Of a DNA stretch of 64,000 bases, positions 60,651 through 64,000 are shown one piece after another. The notes beneath the pieces are model-generated. The model ran no database searches and was not told the DNA's origin. It saw only the letters and a program-made list of their open reading frames with translations. The position numbers and the translations under genes are program-made. How positions within the stretch are numbered: the stretch's first letter is position 1; each line of letters starts with the position of its first letter. Source of the DNA: Pseudoscleropodium purum (taxonomy: Eukaryota > Streptophyta > Bryopsida > Hypnales > Brachytheciaceae); assembly GCA_963969395.1 (NCBI GenBank), contig OZ017799.1, forward strand, positions 2,234,501 to 2,298,500, given 5' to 3'.

Positions 60651-63600
60651 CCAAATATTTTAAGGGTTTTAGCATGGTTTCTATCATTGAACCCTAGAAG
60701 CTTTCATTGTATCATCGGGGAAGTCAAGATGTAATTTTAGAGTCTAGTACATCGTATTTTGGGACTTCATATGCATAAATTATGAACTTTTTAAAGTGTT
60801 AAGAATAAGTGTAACAAAAATCACCCTTAGGTTTTCATGTATGGGTGAGCTAATATATTTTAAGTCAAGTATGTAGATGGAATGGTCTCCATATTAGTCA
60901 CAATCAAAACCAATAATTTTACTCTTAAATTCTATATATTTTTATATTCAAATTTTAATGGTTGGATGTTTAATAAGTAGTATATTCAATAATCAATATA
61001 ATACAATCTATAATTCTAAACTAATTGAATCCCTATAAGTTCAATTTTTCAACAATCACTTCAATATGTGGTCATTAGAAAATAAACAAGTCAATTTTGA
61101 GTCAGTTCTAAGCATATCTAAAACACATAGAATAAATATTGTGTAGGGTGTTGAGCATGTATACAATGTGTCATTTTCAAGATGTTAAGCTATTTTGGCA
61201 TTATATATTGAAGTTGTTCACAATTATGTAATTTTTCATCACACGTATTATTCATTCATTCACTATATTCCTAATAATTTCATTTTCCACATCCTAAAAA
61301 TACCATGATCTTCAACACGCACCATCCCATGATTACTAAAACATAGTAGCAATACATCTTTAGGATTTGTGTAATTGTCATATGGTTACATGATTGAAGT
61401 TTGATTATATGTGAAGAGCAATAATTTTATTACAAACAATTGGACAAAACTATAGTCACTTTGAGCTATAACAATACACAAAGAAGCTTTTCATGGACAA
61501 AAACTATTGTGAAAAATTGTTTTGAGTAGTACCTTACTTAAAAACCAAGGCAGATTTACCAAATAAAATAGTGAAAAAACAAACAATAGTCATCATTTTT
61601 GCACTCCATTTTCTTAGTTCTAGAGTGGGTATCCTTAGAACCACCACTTTTTGCCATTGCATCTATTAACTATTATTAAATTGATCAAATTTTCATATTT
61701 CTTTACTAGTAAGTGAAAGGAGGTTTTTACACACAAAAAACACAATATGTTGTTACCATATGCAAAAGTTATAAAAGACCAAAAGCTTTTTAAGAAGATA
61801 TTCTAAAATTGTTTCTTCAACATGTATACATATTGATTTTGGAGATGTATACAAAGTGATGATGGCAGTTTCAAACAAGGTCAGTAATTTTGAGTGTATA
61901 GTAGCCGACCCATTTTTGACCAGAACCCATTCCTGTCATATAGGCTACACTCTTTCCAATCCAGAAGAAAAAAGCAGGAGATTAATTATGGCACTTTCTA
62001 AACCTTGTTTCTATACATGGGAAAATTCCTGCACTCAAGAAACATATGCTCCAGATATGCGGAAATGCTTAAGTGGTCAACAATGGGTCACCTACCATAC
62101 TCACTTTACCAAGACTGATGAGCCTCTTGTAGTGTAGCTGCTTGTTTGAAATGTAACTTTCCTGTGATTCTGTGTAATTTAGTAGTAATACACAAGCTAT
62201 GTGCACTGTCCACTTGTCACTCAGTCACAACAATGCAACTTGTAACTGCTGTGTCATCATCCTGAGTGAAACATGTGATACACGTGAGATAAGATGTCTG
62301 AAACACATCAACATAAAAATCAAAATAATAGTTAAGGTTTTCACAACTTTATGCAATAATTTAAAGATCAAGGTGGGTCCATTAAGCTCAGCACAAAAAA
62401 TGAAATGGAAAATGTACTTTAGTGGTAGGCAAACTGCAAACTTAAGTACATAAGCTAGGTTTTGGAATGATATTTCCAGGGGAACATGTGCCAGTTGCTC
62501 CCTCACATCACCTACCACTTTGCCAACTTTCTAATCAACATACGCTATTGGTTGTTCCCAATTACAAGTTTCTCCTTCCTTTGAAATTCATGCCAAATGT
62601 GTGTTTGTGCAGTCAAGTTGGCAACAATAGGGATGCCCATTGTTATGGGCATTCCTATTGTACCGTTCAAAGAATTTTGCACAATTGAGTTAATTATAAA
62701 GAGTGTGTAGCGAAGGACTAGGAGTTGGACTTTGCACTAAGAAAAACACAAGACAGAAATTTCTTGAAGTACCCAAACTTGATTTAAGGTAGCAACACTT
62801 GTAATCTTTTCTATGTCCATAGCTGTTTTCTTCTAAAATCTTGAAAAATCTTGGGAATTGAATAGATGTGATTACAAGGATGTACTACCAAAATATCAGA
62901 TCCTAGTGTGGGTATTAGGTGCATTTATAGTTGTCTCTTTAAATATTCACAACTTGTACTTATAGTATTCAAATAATACATTCAAAAGTGCACAAAAGTT
63001 TTGTTTTTCTTACTAATAGGGTCCAATAATTTTTTGGATATCTATTAATGGAAATCATATTCAAAATACTTAAATTCACAAATATGGGTGTTACTACATT
63101 AATAGTGTTTGGTATTGTGTTTCTATTATACTATTATCTTAGTTAATCCATAAATGATAATGTAGCCGTTTTGCGTCCAATGAATGACAGAGAATCCTTT
63201 TGTATAGGAGGAAAGTGTAAGTAGTCATCCTTAGAATTTTGTTATGAAAAGGGAGATTTCTACAATCACTAGTTTGTCCTTCCTCTAACACCTCCTTTGA
63301 CACCTTCCTTTGACACCTCTTCTACAAACTAGGGGTCACTTTACAATCAACTCTAATGTAGAATACATTTGGCATTTTTATTTTGGACAATTAACATTCA
63401 ATTTTTATGCAATCCCAATCAAACATACCAAATTTCGATTTTTGAAAAGTCAAAAATCTTTTTTTAATGAATTGTTTCAATTAACATTCATGGTTTTCAC
63501 TTGATAATTGATTGAAAAATATTAATGATGAATTTTAAAATTTTGATTGTAAAAGATATGTAGTTGAAGCATCCATATGCATATCTTTTATGTTAAAAAA

Positions 63601-64000
63601 ACCCATTATGTAACAAAAATATGATTTGTGAAGAGTTCAATGTAAAATGTTGAATATAATCAAACTTTGTAAAATAGATATCTCTAGATTTTAGCTAGAT
63701 TTTGGAAAAGTAATTGTACTATCATGCTCAAAGATTTTAAGTTAATCATAGTGCAAAGGGCAAATAACAAAGTCAAATTATGATTGTATTCTACATTTTG
63801 CAAGATAATTGGAACAACACAATACTAGGGCGTCCATGATATAGTTATTGTTGTTGGGATTGGTGATACCAAAGTTAATTAGTTGAAAGATATATTAAAA
63901 AATATTTTGAGGACTTATTTTAATTATTCTTGATATTGAATACAAAAATCATTACAAAAAAATTCAGGCCTCGAGAGGTTTGCTAGTTTGGAACTGCCTA
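60651..64000. other. AT-rich intergenic tract
   Basis: No gene is seen. A 93-codon plus-strand frame at 61856-62137 has no recognisable domain. A 15-bp-stem hairpin with a 6-nt loop sits at 62625-62660 (CAATAGGGATGCCCA / TGGGCATTCCTATTG). A short TTTGACACCTC direct repeat lies near 63295-63320. Confidence 0.45.

Noticed and set aside
61856..62137. Plus-strand frame of 93 codons in the right-hand spacer
   Set aside because: Isolated in AT-rich sequence, no recognisable family and no continuation by splicing that I could find.
1..64000. CRISPR arrays, bacterial operons, phage or viral genes
   Set aside because: None seen. The repeats are plant-type foldback and tandem repeats, and all genes are intron-bearing or plant-like.

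Overview
This is a stretch of land-plant nuclear DNA. Compact exons with GT-AG introns of roughly 60-1500 bp are separated by very AT-rich, repeat-filled intergenic sequence. The gene set (a plant heterotrimeric G-protein beta subunit, a DExH14/ASCC3-type helicase, a kelch-type F-box protein, a plant diacylglycerol-lipase-like protein) fits a bryophyte best. The even codon use, small foldback elements and AT-rich spacers make me think of a moss such as Physcomitrium patens or a relative. That is an inference; nothing in the window proves the species.

Layout, left to right. 1-1029 (-): an F-box/kelch protein cut by the window edge. 2.4-3.55 kb: two copies of a foldback element in opposite orientation. 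5688-9232 (+): a CWH43/PGAP2IP-like membrane protein with a C-terminal endonuclease/exonuclease/phosphatase (EEP) domain, 4 exons, preceded by 90-bp tandem repeats. 13493-21190 (-): a multi-pass class-3 (diacylglycerol-type) lipase, about 16 exons, whose N-terminal reading frame is broken by a TGA. 21.2-29.4 kb: a gene-poor block with foldback elements and the decayed remains of a hAT-like transposase. 29386-30350 (+): a 302-residue protein I do not recognise. 31888-32382 (+): a small secreted proline-rich protein with an intron in its 3' UTR. 34036-38342 (-): the G-protein beta subunit, 6 exons, complete at 373 aa. 41677-60326 (-): a complete 50-exon, 2129-aa Ski2-like double-cassette helicase (DExH14, the ASCC3 orthologue). 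60.3-64 kb: AT-rich spacer.

The genes do not form a pathway. They are ordinary independent plant genes: ubiquitin ligase adaptor, GPI/lipid remodelling, lipid signalling, G-protein signalling, and RNA helicase/ribosome rescue. I rebuilt the exons by hand from GT-AG borders, reading frame and remembered family conservation. The DExH14 and G-beta models close in frame throughout. The DAG-lipase model is uncertain at both ends.

The most unusual content is a MITE-like family (terminal AATTAGACTGTTTC) whose five visible copies all lie inside introns of three different genes, the TGA that separates the only plausible ATG of the lipase from its first membrane segment, a coding-strand G-quadruplex motif at an abrupt codon-usage switch in the CWH43-like gene, an F-box protein with a myristoylation-type N-terminus, and intron positions shared by the two helicase cassettes of DExH14.
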